Assembly: GCA_019704295.1 (NCBI GenBank)
Contig: AP024596.1
Coordinates: 558,001 to 622,000, forward strand
DNA from: Sulfolobales archaeon HS-7
GTDB lineage: Archaea; Thermoproteota; Thermoprotei_A; Sulfolobales; Sulfolobaceae
Direction: 5' to 3'
DNA: 64,000 bases
In this document: piece after piece, positions 17,977 to 25,985 of the stretch
How the letters are laid out: each line of letters begins with the position of its first letter
Numbering within the stretch: the stretch's first letter is position 1
Position numbers and translations under genes: made by a program
Notes under the pieces: generated by a model
What the model was told of the DNA's origin: nothing
What the model saw: the letters and a program-made list of their open reading frames with translations, nothing else
Databases searched by the model: none

Positions 17977-19803
17977 ATGCCCTTTGATTTGAGCGAATGT
18001 TATGAACAGGAATGGCTTATAACATTTGAAAACGGAGGCTACTCCTCATCTTCCCCATGTGGGATTAATACCAGAACTTACCACGGTTATCTAGTCCTAC
18101 CCCAAAACTCTGCAGAAAATAGATATGTTTTCCTTTCTAAGGTAGAAGATTTCATTGTAGGAGATGAACCGCTGCCTCTTTCTACGAATGAGTACTTAGG
18201 AGCTGTATATCCTCAGGGTTATAAATTCCTTGACTCGTTTGATTGGGAATCCAACTATGTGGAGTGGAATTACTCGTTCCCTGAAGGTAAGGTGAGGAAA
18301 AGGTTGATAGTAGACACAAAGTCAGCAACAGTATCATTAGAATACGGTGTAGAGGGGGATTGGAAACTAAGGATTTGCCCTTTAATTACCTTCAGAAGTC
18401 ACCATACTGTGAAACCCAGCGGATTTACTTACTTTACCTACAAGAAGGAAAACAACTTGTTAACAATATTTAGAGAACAGACGATTAAATTCCTTAACAT
18501 CCATGTACAAGGAAATTTCAACATGGAGGATACAGGTTATTGGTATTATAACATGCTCTATAGAAAGGACAAGGAAAACGGTAATAACTACCTCGATAAC
18601 GTATTTAATCCGTTTTGTATTGAAATATCAAGGAATAGTACTATTACGTTCTTCACAAATAAGTATAAACTAATCGAAATAAAAAAGAAACCGATGGATC
18701 CCTTGTCACTGCTTCGTCAGGCTGCCCTCTCATTTATAGTTAAGGATACCAATTACTCAATAATAGCTGGTTACCATTGGTTTGGAGAATGGGGAAGAGA
18801 TTCGCTGATCTCATTAGAGGGAATAGCGCTTCTAAACTCGCAATTCGAGGTGGCTAAAAACGTTCTGGAAAGGTATATAGCTAATAGTAATAGAGGGCTT
18901 TTGCCTAACTCCTTTGACAGCGAAGGGAATCCCACATATAGGGGAGTTGACGTATCGCTATGGTGGTTTATCGCCGCGTATAAGTACTACCAATACTCTC
19001 ATGATTTAGAGTTCATAAGAAAAAATCTTCCGCTAATGCAAGACGTTATTGAAAACTACATTAAGGGCAACGGAGTCGTTAAGTTCAGGAATGGTCTAAT
19101 CGAGCATATTGGAGCTCCGCGAACGTGGATGGATGCTGAATTCGAGGGTAATGTATACACACCACGAGAGGGATTTGCAGTAGAAATTAATGCCCTATGG
19201 TATAACGCGTTAAGGATCTTTGACTATTTCTATTATCTAGTAAATAAAACGCAAATTTATACCGAGATCTCCCAAAAAACCTTTGCCAAGTTTAACGAGT
19301 TGTTCGAGAGCGATTGGGGGTTGTACGATTACCTGACTTCTAATCTTAAAGGTGATACGTCAGTAAGACCAAATCAAATTTTTGCTGTATCCCTCCCTTT
19401 TCTCGTCGTTACCGAGAGGTTAGGGAAGAAGATACTCTACAATATTGAGAAGTTCCTGCTCAGACCTTATGGATTAAGTACGCTAAATGCAAATGATCCC
19501 AAATATAGGCCAGTCTACGAAGGGGATAGAAAAAGCAGAGATGCGGCATACCATAACGGACCTATATGGCCCTGGCTTATCGGAGGTTATATTGAGGCAA
19601 AAATTAAGCTCGAAAACGATGAGATACAGACGAAGCAATTAATGAGCAGATTGGAGACCCTTATAAAGTACGCTTACAAAAACAACGGATATATTCCAGA
19701 GCTCTTTGATGACGTACCACCATATAGACCAAGAGGATGTATAGCGCAAGCTTGGAGTGTAGCAGAGGTACTAAGATCGATTGATCTTATATCAAAGTAT
19801 TGA
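17977..19803 (+). CDS. Archaeal glycogen debranching enzyme (amylo-alpha-1,6-glucosidase, GH133-like)
   Basis: 608 residues. N-terminal domain (about 1-240) with CGINTRTYHGYLV, the signature of the GDE N-terminal family, and a C-terminal (alpha/alpha)6 glucosidase domain with WFGEWGRDSLISLEG, GVDVSLWWFIAAYKYY, HIGAPRTWMDAEFEG and DAAYHNGPIWPWL. It removes alpha-1,6-linked branches or residues of glycogen, releasing glucose for central metabolism. With GH15 and TreT nearby, the region is rich in glucan and trehalose functions. It is transcribed alone. ATG start; full family length. Confidence 0.88.
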   Translation: MPFDLSECYEQEWLITFENGGYSSSSPCGINTRTYHGYLVLPQNSAENRYVFLSKVEDFIVGDEPLPLSTNEYLGAVYPQGYKFLDSFDWESNYVEWNYSFPEGKVRKRLIVDTKSATVSLEYGVEGDWKLRICPLITFRSHHTVKPSGFTYFTYKKENNLLTIFREQTIKFLNIHVQGNFNMEDTGYWYYNMLYRKDKENGNNYLDNVFNPFCIEISRNSTITFFTNKYKLIEIKKKPMDPLSLLRQAALSFIVKDTNYSIIAGYHWFGEWGRDSLISLEGIALLNSQFEVAKNVLERYIANSNRGLLPNSFDSEGNPTYRGVDVSLWWFIAAYKYYQYSHDLEFIRKNLPLMQDVIENYIKGNGVVKFRNGLIEHIGAPRTWMDAEFEGNVYTPREGFAVEINALWYNALRIFDYFYYLVNKTQIYTEISQKTFAKFNELFESDWGLYDYLTSNLKGDTSVRPNQIFAVSLPFLVVTERLGKKILYNIEKFLLRPYGLSTLNANDPKYRPVYEGDRKSRDAAYHNGPIWPWLIGGYIEAKIKLENDEIQTKQLMSRLETLIKYAYKNNGYIPELFDDVPPYRPRGCIAQAWSVAEVLRSIDLISKY

Positions 19804-19888
19804 ACCTATGCTTTAGAGTTTTTTGTTCCCTTTAACCGCTTCCGCCTTGATATTATTACTTGTTAATTTTATTTCATGAATGCTGATG

Positions 19889-20160
19889 TGAACAGTTTCA
19901 GATAAACTGTAAAGTTTATATACTTTATATATAAAACATATTTCATAAATCTTATCATCATATGTGGATGAGTTTTCTCGAAAGGTAATAGACTACACAA
20001 GATGTGCGCGTTTCCCCACATCTATGTGCATGTATGAGTTGGGGTTATCCGCTAGAGGGACGAAGACGCATGAACGGGGCAAACTTTGTGACTTTAATGA
20101 AGTCCAAGGACAGAGGATTGAGATGAAATATGAAATCTTATGAAGCGCAAACCCCAACTG
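19889..20160 (+). ncRNA. RNA-like repeat, copy A (possible structured RNA or non-autonomous IS605-type element)
   Basis: Homologous along its length to 24228-24497. It begins with a hairpin (ACAGTTT 19892-19898 / AAACTGT 19904-19910), then a strong TATA-like tract (TTTATATATAAAA type near 19924-19935). A region follows closed by AGTTGGGGTT (about 20037-20046) pairing with AACCCCAACT (about 20150-20159). Inside is a 5-bp hairpin GACTT/AAGTC (20090-20104) whose stem is kept while the loop differs from copy B. It ends before the TATA box of thi4. A TPP riboswitch was considered and not seen. RNA gene versus element derivative is unresolved. Confidence 0.45.
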
Positions 20161-20184
20161 TTTATAACTATTCTTATAACTAAC

Positions 20185-20190
20185 TTATAA
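20185..20190 (+). promoter_or_regulatory. TATA box for thi4
   Basis: TTATAA centred about 25 bp before ATG 20213, indicating a leaderless transcript that excludes the upstream repeat and hence a 5' UTR riboswitch. Confidence 0.5.
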
Positions 20191-20212
20191 CTTCTTAATG
20201 GTATACTAATGT

Positions 20213-20998
20213 ATGAAACAGGTAAACGAGGTTAGAATTAGTAAATATATAATAAAGGAAACTATGGAAGATTGGTTAGACTTCATCGATCAAGACGTCA
20301 TTATAGTTGGGGCCGGGCCGGCTGGAATGTCAGCAGCCTACTATTTAGCCTCTGCAGGATTAAAGACTACTATCTTCGAAAGGAGACTAGGATTCGGTGG
20401 TGGTATAGGAGGAGGTGCGATGCTGTTTCATAAAATTATAATTGAAGAGCCAGCAAACCAAATACTAGACGAGATTCACGTTAAATACAAAAGGCTTGAG
20501 GAAGGAATTTACGTCGTTGATACCGCAGAGTTAATGGCGAAACTTGCCTCAGCGGCTATTGACGCAGGTGCTAGAATTATAAATGGGGTTTCCGTCGACG
20601 ACGTAATATTCAGGGAAAACCCACTGAGAGTAGCAGGGGTTGCGGTAGAGTGGACTGCGACTCAAATCGCAAACCTTCACGTGGATCCAATTTTTATTTC
20701 GGCAAAGGCAGTGATTGACGCCACAGGACATGATGCCGAAATAATATCGGTAGCATCAAGAAAGTTGCCTGAGCTCAACATAATGATTCCTGGAGAGAAA
20801 CCAGCTTATTCGGAAATAGCTGAGGAATTAACAGTGGAGAATACGGGTATGGTAGCCCCGGGTCTCTACGCTGCCGGTATGGCTGTAACTGAGGTTAAGG
20901 CGTTACCAAGAATGGGACCGATATTCGGTTCGATGTTAATGTCAGGTAAAAGAGTAGCTGAACTTATAATAAGTGATTTGCAAATTGTAAAGAAGTGA
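20213..20998 (+). CDS. thi4: Sulfide-dependent thiazole synthase (Thi4/Thi1 family)
   Basis: 261 residues. FAD/NAD-binding [14 protein letters not shown] at about 33-46, then [28 protein letters not shown] and the C-terminal [26 protein letters not shown], all classic Thi4 segments. The enzyme makes ADP-thiazole, the thiazole precursor of thiamine, from NAD and glycine. The suicidal Cys of fungal and plant Thi4 is not seen in the region after DATGHD, which matches the archaeal sulfide-dependent catalytic type. It is followed after 4 bp by a small zinc-ribbon gene, which overlaps UbiX, so the three may form one operon. Confidence 0.9.
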   Translation: MKQVNEVRISKYIIKETMEDWLDFIDQDVIIVGAGPAGMSAAYYLASAGLKTTIFERRLGFGGGIGGGAMLFHKIIIEEPANQILDEIHVKYKRLEEGIYVVDTAELMAKLASAAIDAGARIINGVSVDDVIFRENPLRVAGVAVEWTATQIANLHVDPIFISAKAVIDATGHDAEIISVASRKLPELNIMIPGEKPAYSEIAEELTVENTGMVAPGLYAAGMAVTEVKALPRMGPIFGSMLMSGKRVAELIISDLQIVKK

Positions 20999-21002
20999 TA
21001 AT

Positions 21003-21197
21003 ATGCCAATGGAACTTCACACGCAGGTCAACTCTTTACGATGCTACCAATGCGGAACCATAATCAGATCAAATCCTGTAGTTATAAAGACTTGCTGTGA
21101 TAATAAACCGAAAGTTTTTTGCAGTAAAAGATGTTATGAAGTTTGGTTAGGAAGATGGATGAGAAATCAGGAACAGGCCAGAGGCCGCTCGTTATAG
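21003..21197 (+). CDS. Small zinc-ribbon/TRASH-like protein
   Basis: 64 residues (in-frame ATG also at 21009). Cysteines in CYQCGTII, KTCCDNKPKVFCSKRCYEVWL suggest a zinc-binding treble clef like TRASH/FCS domains, which bind metals or proteins. The gene is 4 bp after thi4 and its last 43 bp overlap the start of the ubiX gene, a compact operon arrangement. Function unknown; metal sensing or a cofactor-handling role would be guesswork. Confidence 0.65.
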   Translation: MPMELHTQVNSLRCYQCGTIIRSNPVVIKTCCDNKPKVFCSKRCYEVWLGRWMRNQEQARGRSL

Positions 21198-21784
21198 CAA
21201 TATCTGGTGCAAGCGGTATTCAATACGGATTAAGAGCAGTTTACCTTTTAAAGGAAATGGGGGAGAATTTCTCCGTAATAATAACAGAAGGAGCGAAAAA
21301 GGTTACTAAATCGGAATGCAGCGTGGATTTAAGAGAGGAGATCGAGAAAATTAGCGTAAAGGTTTTTGAGGATTCGGAATTAGACGCACCTTTCTCTAGT
21401 TCGAGTTATCTAATAAGGGGAATGATTGTTATACCCTGTAGTCTTGACGTATTAGCAATGATAGCTAGCGGGATAACTTCTACTTTAGTGGGGAGAGTTG
21501 CGGCTAACGTACTAAGGATGAGGTGGAGGTTAGTTCTAGTATTAAGGGAGACTCCCTTGGGTGTGATAGAATTGAGCAATGCATTAAAAGTGGCAAAAGC
21601 CGGTGGCATAATTCTTCCAACTTCTCCTGGATTTTATTCAGGAATGAGAACTGTGCGGGATGTAATAGACTTCGTTGTGGGAAAAACGTTTGATGCCTTT
21701 GGTATAGAGCACTCGATATATAAAAGGTGGTCTAAATATAATCAGCATCCTTGTGACCTAGCCTCTTTGACAGAATCTTCTTAG
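21155..21784 (+). CDS. ubiX: Flavin prenyltransferase UbiX/Pad1
   Basis: About 209 residues from ATG 21155; an in-frame TTG at 21143 is less likely. VIAISGASGIQYGLRAVYLL near the start is the FMN-binding motif. CSLDVLAMIASGITSTLVGRVA, LVLVLRETPLGVIELSNAL and LPTSPGFYSG follow in UbiX order. UbiX makes prenylated FMN for UbiD-type decarboxylases, which act in quinone or aromatic metabolism; no ubiD lies in the window. It overlaps the zinc-ribbon gene by 43 bp. The 3' end overlaps the convergent Cys-rich gene by 53 bp. Confidence 0.88.
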   Translation: MDEKSGTGQRPLVIAISGASGIQYGLRAVYLLKEMGENFSVIITEGAKKVTKSECSVDLREEIEKISVKVFEDSELDAPFSSSSYLIRGMIVIPCSLDVLAMIASGITSTLVGRVAANVLRMRWRLVLVLRETPLGVIELSNALKVAKAGGIILPTSPGFYSGMRTVRDVIDFVVGKTFDAFGIEHSIYKRWSKYNQHPCDLASLTESS

Positions 21785-22127
21785 CTGCCTTATCTATTTC
21801 ATCCTCGTATTCCATATCACTTTCCTCCTTTTTACCGTCATCCCTCTTTTCAATGGCGAAAGCACACTTATTTCCTGGAAGTAATGCCCTCTTATCGCAG
21901 TAAGCATACTGGCAATCTCCTGTAATACAGGTATCCCCGGCCCACCTACAGAAGCCAATTTTGTATGGATTTCCTTTCATATATTTGGTAGTTATCATAA
22001 GGGCTTTCTTATTACATCTAAAATAAGGGCAGAGATAGCTACATTTCTCCCCTAAAGGCATTGGTTTAAGTTCCCCATCAGAAATCTGAGGAGGTCTTCT
22101 CCCTATCAAATCATCACGTCTTGACAA
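21732..22127 (-). CDS. Cys-rich conserved hypothetical protein
   Basis: 131 residues with eight or more cysteines in paired motifs (CSYLCPYFRC, FCRWAGDTC, DCQYAYCDKRAL, KCAF), then an acidic, charged C-terminal tail (DDGKKEESDMEYEDEID). The spacing suggests two metal sites, zinc or Fe-S. It lies upstream of UbiX in convergent orientation with 53 bp overlap and 36 bp downstream of the EndA gene on the same strand, so a link to tRNA processing is possible. No named family recognised. Confidence 0.65.
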   Translation of the reverse strand: MSRRDDLIGRRPPQISDGELKPMPLGEKCSYLCPYFRCNKKALMITTKYMKGNPYKIGFCRWAGDTCITGDCQYAYCDKRALLPGNKCAFAIEKRDDGKKEESDMEYEDEIDKAAKKILSKRLGHKDADYI

Positions 22128-22163
22128 ACTCGTAAACCTCCAATACTCTTTCCTATTTCATTA

Positions 22164-22718
22164 TTATAATCTTACCCATTTAAATGTTACGTATCTTACA
22201 GTATTAAATTTTGAATTGACAAAAGCAAGTATAAGTTTTTTTCTAACACTATGAGATACTCTACCGAAGCCCATTATCTCGTTTGCAAGAAGATTACGAT
22301 CATCCTTCAACGCTATTACTAAATATGGTGCATGTTCTAGCCCCGGTCCTAAGTTGTATAGTGCGTAATCAGCTCCGTATTTTAATCCAGATCTTACAAT
22401 AAATCCCTTTTCTCTTAGAGATTTGTATACTGTAAAAAGTTCATCAAAACGCCTGTTGTAACCCTTTGCCTTCTCCATTAATTCACTATATCCTATCACC
22501 CTATTATCTATATCCCTTACCCTGAGCATCGAGCGCTCACTTAGGTAAACCGCTTCGACGAGTGAAAGCTCCAACGGCGTATTGACATCCTTTGCTTTAT
22601 TTACTCCTACTGGTTTTCCGAAGTAGCTGTAAATGTAAAGTCGTTTTGAGCTCTGAATATCGAATACTACAACTTTATCGCCGATTAGAACTCCATCGAT
22701 TGTCTGCTCACTTGCCAA
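22164..22718 (-). CDS. endA: tRNA splicing endonuclease, catalytic subunit EndA
   Basis: 184 residues, N-terminal EndA domain plus C-terminal nuclease domain. The nuclease domain shows GLKYGADYALYNLGPGLEHAPYLV with catalytic Tyr and His, and RKKLILAF with the catalytic Lys. It cuts bulge-helix-bulge introns from pre-tRNAs; Crenarchaeota pair it with a structural paralogue encoded elsewhere. The window itself holds a substrate, the intron-bearing tRNA-Trp. It lies between the FBP aldolase/phosphatase and the Cys-rich gene, all on the minus strand with short gaps, possibly one operon. Confidence 0.92.
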   Translation of the reverse strand: MASEQTIDGVLIGDKVVVFDIQSSKRLYIYSYFGKPVGVNKAKDVNTPLELSLVEAVYLSERSMLRVRDIDNRVIGYSELMEKAKGYNRRFDELFTVYKSLREKGFIVRSGLKYGADYALYNLGPGLEHAPYLVIALKDDRNLLANEIMGFGRVSHSVRKKLILAFVNSKFNTVRYVTFKWVRL

Positions 22719-22749
22719 AGAATTCCCCGACTTGGGAGCACTGTGAAAT

Positions 22750-23898
22750 TCAATCGCTACTAGTTTCGTTTACATGCTTTGATTCCTTGCCCCCTTTGAC
22801 GTCCTCCGCCTTCTTAAACCTTCCCTTTAATCTCTCCATGATTTTAGGCAACGTTGTATATTCCATTTCCGAAGGTTCTAATCTATGAGGCATAAAGGGT
22901 CCATGTCTTCTCATGTACTCTGTTACAATGTTCGCAGTTCTTCGGGTTTCGTCAAATGCCGGATCATCAAATAAGTCGCTAGGTCCTACCAGTTTCCCAT
23001 CTTTTATATTAAACCCTAACCCTATAAGACGGGGAGGGCCATCAAATCTAGTTGCCCTAGCATCCCTCTGTGATACCGGCATTAATGGTCCATAATGACT
23101 CCCCCTCATCCACCCTGCTACGAGATGAGGAAATGAAAAGGCTTCTAGGGCCTCTCCAAGGGCAGGAAATCCGTGTTGAAGCCTAACTATAAGCACTGGA
23201 TCGTCCTTTCCTACGTATTTCCCAGCTATCAGATTTAGTCTATCTACGGTTACAACAGTCGCCTGTTCGTCATCACCTCTTCTAAAGACTTTCCTAACTA
23301 TATACCTGCTCGGTGTTCCAATTAATGCTAGGATATCGTAAAGTTCCTCTGGGGATGATAAAGTTACGCTTTCCCCTTCGTATACGTCTAAAATTTCGAA
23401 ATTAAAACCTACATGCATTAGGGGGTCTATGACGAGCCCCGCCGTGTTAAAGGGATCAGCAAACATTTTGTATACTGGCAAATTGAACGCTCCAGGTTCT
23501 GTTTTATCCGCCATGAATATAGCTATAGGTTCCGACTTTCTCTCCTCAAATTCCATTTCAGCTACTCCTGGTCCCATACCTCTAATGTTTCCCGAAAAGG
23601 AATCCGATAATAGGTCTTGGCCTGCTGCATACAAACCTAATTCCTGAGCAACTTTTGTTGCTTCCTTAAATGCATTCCACGCTACCTCATGGACTTTTGA
23701 GTCATAAACTCCCCGGGTGTGAGTCATTATTAGCTCCATGTCATCTCCAACGTTAGTAATGTAAAAATCTCCAATTATCCCATCCTTTTTCGCCTGTGAT
23801 AACACTTTACTTGCGACGGCCATAGTATCTGGATGTGTTACATGATGTCCAGCTAATGAACCTATATCAGCCTTTATTACACTTATTGTAACCTTCAT
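22750..23898 (-). CDS. fbp: Fructose-1,6-bisphosphate aldolase/phosphatase (bifunctional)
   Basis: 382 residues. The N-terminus KVTISVIKADIGSLAGHHVTHP, and DADMELIMTHTRG-like GDDMELIMTHTRGV, AAGQDLLSDSFSGN, MADKTEPGAFNLP and GSHYGPLMPV are diagnostic of this archaeal ancestral gluconeogenic enzyme. It condenses triose phosphates to FBP and dephosphorylates it to fructose 6-phosphate in one active site, making gluconeogenesis one-way. The C-terminal tail (FKKAEDVKGGKESKH) is charged and variable. Full length, ATG start. The downstream gene is endA after 31 bp. Confidence 0.95.
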   Translation of the reverse strand: MKVTISVIKADIGSLAGHHVTHPDTMAVASKVLSQAKKDGIIGDFYITNVGDDMELIMTHTRGVYDSKVHEVAWNAFKEATKVAQELGLYAAGQDLLSDSFSGNIRGMGPGVAEMEFEERKSEPIAIFMADKTEPGAFNLPVYKMFADPFNTAGLVIDPLMHVGFNFEILDVYEGESVTLSSPEELYDILALIGTPSRYIVRKVFRRGDDEQATVVTVDRLNLIAGKYVGKDDPVLIVRLQHGFPALGEALEAFSFPHLVAGWMRGSHYGPLMPVSQRDARATRFDGPPRLIGLGFNIKDGKLVGPSDLFDDPAFDETRRTANIVTEYMRRHGPFMPHRLEPSEMEYTTLPKIMERLKGRFKKAEDVKGGKESKHVNETSSD

Positions 23899-24227
23899 AC
23901 CAACTTATTGAGTACTAGAATTAAATAGTTAGTCTGTGAGAATCGTCAATGGACTTTATGAACGTGCTACCCCAAACCGTGATTTCCTGCTTCTGTGGGT
24001 AACCTGGATTCCTAACAAGGGTTTCATTTAAGGTATCCTGTAAGTATTGTACTAGAGAGATTATGAAGGGTCTTAACCGATGTAATTTACCGACTCAATT
24101 GGAACAACGTAGCTCAAGCAACCCAGGTCTTAGACACATTGTGTTTTTTACATTATAGAAACAATAAAGGGATTATCCTCCATGGAGCTTACATCCCCTA
24201 GTCCCCCTTCTTATTGAAGTGTCGTTG
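23899..24227. other. Intergenic region, possible element debris
   Basis: About 330 bp with no credible ORF. A reverse-strand stretch near 23970-23990 (ACAGAAGCAGGAAATCACGG) resembles the EAG-type tail of TnpB relics. It includes the fbp promoter at its left end. Confidence 0.3.
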
Positions 24228-24497
24228 TCAACAGTTTCGAATAAACAGTAAAGTTAATGTATTTTATATATAAAATATATTTTTTAATCCAGTTACCGGT
24301 AAATGAGCTTCCCGGAAGGGTGACAGGGCACTAGATGCGCGTATGTTCCCATACATACATGAGCAGGTGTGGGTTAAGGTTATCCCGCTAAAGGGATAAG
24401 GGAGGATGAATAGGACAAACCCCCCTGACTTCGGCGAAGTCCAAGGGCTGAGGATTGGGAACAAATATCGTGAAATCCTAGAAAGCCCAACCTCCGT
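24228..24497 (+). ncRNA. RNA-like repeat, copy B
   Basis: Homologous to 19889-20160. It has ACAGTTT 24231-24237 facing AAACAGT 24243-24249, a TATA-like TTTTATATATAAAATAT near 24262, a perfect 7-bp stem TTATCCC/GGGATAA (24380-24386 / 24393-24399) and GACTT/AAGTC around CGGCG (24427-24441). A closing stem joins TGGGTT near 24370 with AGCCCA near 24484. Stem sequences differ from copy A partly in a pairing-preserving way. A 68-codon frame overlaps but is not conserved in copy A. It sits 120 bp before a tnpB relic, so an element origin is plausible. Confidence 0.45.
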
Positions 24498-24614
24498 AGG
24501 CAAAACCCTTACAAGATTTTCAATATATCTCTGGAACATAATAATGAAACTAATGTTTTTCACATTTAAACTTAGGAAACCCCTTTACTTTTCAACGTTT
24601 ATCTTCATTTAGTG

Positions 24615-24915
24615 GTTCAATGGACTATCCATCCTCACGAGTCTTTCGCCCCCTTTGTATTAGCCTTTGTATTAGTTTGATTACCGTTCGCAGTCTGATA
24701 TCAATAACATTCATCGACAAAATAAGCATCACCTAGACGCCTAAGCGAAGATCGATGTGGTATGCCTCTGCTCCGATTACAGTCCCACGCTAGACACTAA
24801 ATGTTAACTACTGGTTGCGACTCTCAGAGCTAGTGGACCCCCATGTGTAAGGTGAAACCAAGAAACAAGAAGCTCCTTCTCTAGAGAGGGGTGGGCTCAC
24901 ATTATCGTGCGACAG
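24615..24915 (+). pseudogene. Relic of tnpB 3' end (IS200/IS605-type)
   Basis: Plus-strand translation with stops and shifts gives TPKRRSMWYASAPITVPR, then TLNVNYWLRLSELVDP and a final KKQEAPSLERG, the tail pattern shared by the relics at 39110, 50690, 53320 and 60100. No intact reading frame remains. It lies just upstream of the S17e promoter. Confidence 0.6.
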
Positions 24916-24990
24916 TTAATAATGTTTCCGCTCTTTTTGGAAACCTCCACATTTATAACTTAGATCTGCTTGATCTTACTGGGAAGGAAA

Positions 24991-25224
24991 ATGGGCAACA
25001 TATATACTAATGATATAAAGCGTATAGCGCAAAAAATATATGAGGAGCATAAAGCTGAGGTTACAAAAAAATTTGAGGATAACAAGAAACTTGTTTCAAA
25101 ATATCTAATTACGCCGTCAAAAAAGGTACGGAATAGAGTTGCCGGTTACTTGACTAGATACGCTAAGGTTGCTGAATCCTTAGCTAATAGGGAAATAAAG
25201 TACGAAGAGGAAGATAATGGTTAA
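24991..25224 (+). CDS. rps17e: 30S ribosomal protein S17e
   Basis: 77 residues from ATG 24991 (an upstream in-frame start at 24970 adds a non-conserved extension). MGNIYTNDIKRIAQKIYEEH and SKKVRNRVAGYLTRYAKV match archaeal/eukaryal S17e throughout. It is a component of the small ribosomal subunit. A TATA-like TTTATAA lies near 24952. The stop overlaps the next gene's start by 8 bp, placing a ribosomal protein, a ubiquitin-like protein and a KEOPS subunit in one operon. Confidence 0.93.
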   Translation: MGNIYTNDIKRIAQKIYEEHKAEVTKKFEDNKKLVSKYLITPSKKVRNRVAGYLTRYAKVAESLANREIKYEEEDNG

Positions 25225-25459
25225 GGTAAACTTTTACGGACCTCTTAAGAACTATTTTGGTAACACTGCGGAAGTAAAGGGAAGAACACTACTCGAAATT
25301 CTAAGCTCTATAGATGCTAATAACGTGCTCATAGAAAGGAAACAAAATAAAATAAAATCGGGAATCATAATACTAATTGATGGAATGGACTGGAGAATAA
25401 ACAGTGCTATCAACGATGAAAGTCAAATAGATATAATTCCCGTCAATCACGGTGGTTAA
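25217..25459 (+). CDS. MoaD/ThiS-like beta-grasp (ubiquitin-like) protein
   Basis: 80 residues. VKVNFYGPLKNYFG is the first beta hairpin and helix of a MoaD/ThiS fold, and the chain ends IIPVNHGG with a C-terminal di-glycine as needed for adenylation and thiocarboxylate or conjugate formation. Possible roles are sulfur carrier for molybdopterin, tRNA thiolation, or protein tagging (SAMP/Urm1-like). The overlap with S17e upstream and Cgi121 downstream favours a translation-related carrier over molybdopterin synthesis. A TtuA-like enzyme at 16643-17596 and a JAMM-type protein at 61362-61685 are potential partners; both links are inference. Confidence 0.75.
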   Translation: MVKVNFYGPLKNYFGNTAEVKGRTLLEILSSIDANNVLIERKQNKIKSGIIILIDGMDWRINSAINDESQIDIIPVNHGG

Positions 25460-25829
25460 ATTAAGTCAAATAGAAGTTGAGCGTATATCGTTAAGTGATA
25501 TTCGCTATGACGACGAGTGCGTAACGCAGATTGTAAGGGAAAAATCCCCTGAATTACTAATTAGGCAGGCGTGCTATATACTATGGAAAGAGATAGAGGG
25601 GAAAAAAACAATATTGAAAAATCCCACTGCAGAGCTTCTAATACTACTAGCAGGTACGAGAAATCTCAAGGAGGCTATGAATAAATTAGGAGCAAGCGAA
25701 GGGGAAAGGGGATTTTTAACACAGTGTTGCAAAGTTCACTTATCAACATTTAACCAAATGGATTACGTGATTAGTATGGAAGAAAGGCTAAAACTTTCAG
25801 CTAATGCCATCCTTCACGTGGAGATGTAA
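25452..25829 (+). CDS. cgi121: KEOPS complex subunit Cgi121-like
   Basis: 125 residues, GTG start overlapping the preceding stop by 8 bp. SPELLIRQACYILWKEIEGKKTILKNPTAELLILLAGTRNLKEAMNKLGASEG is the Cgi121 core, where Asn-Pro-x-AELL-x-LL-AGTRN-I-x-EA-x-x-x-x-G is characteristic. Cgi121 binds Bud32 and the tRNA 3' tail within KEOPS, which makes t6A37. A C-terminal CCKVH contains paired Cys not typical of the family. Role inferred from family; no other KEOPS gene is in the window. Confidence 0.75.
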   Translation: MVKLSQIEVERISLSDIRYDDECVTQIVREKSPELLIRQACYILWKEIEGKKTILKNPTAELLILLAGTRNLKEAMNKLGASEGERGFLTQCCKVHLSTFNQMDYVISMEERLKLSANAILHVEM

Positions 25830-25985
25830 AATTATATTTCCTATCTGAAACTCCGCGATGTCATTAATTCTGTCTTCTTAATAGTTCAAGATATTTCGAT
25901 TTATGACCTAATTTCCGCTTCTGATCACAATTTTATTAATCATGTATAACACTTAAATAACTAAATCCCTAACTTTATAAGGAAC

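Noticed and set aside
19889-20212. TPP riboswitch upstream of thi4
   Set aside because: No THI-box core (CTGAGA, and the paired GATAATACC-like region) is seen, and a TATA box between the repeat and ATG suggests a leaderless thi4 message.
24406-24612. 68-codon plus-strand ORF in repeat copy B
   Set aside because: The frame is not kept in copy A and overlaps hairpins; more likely non-coding.
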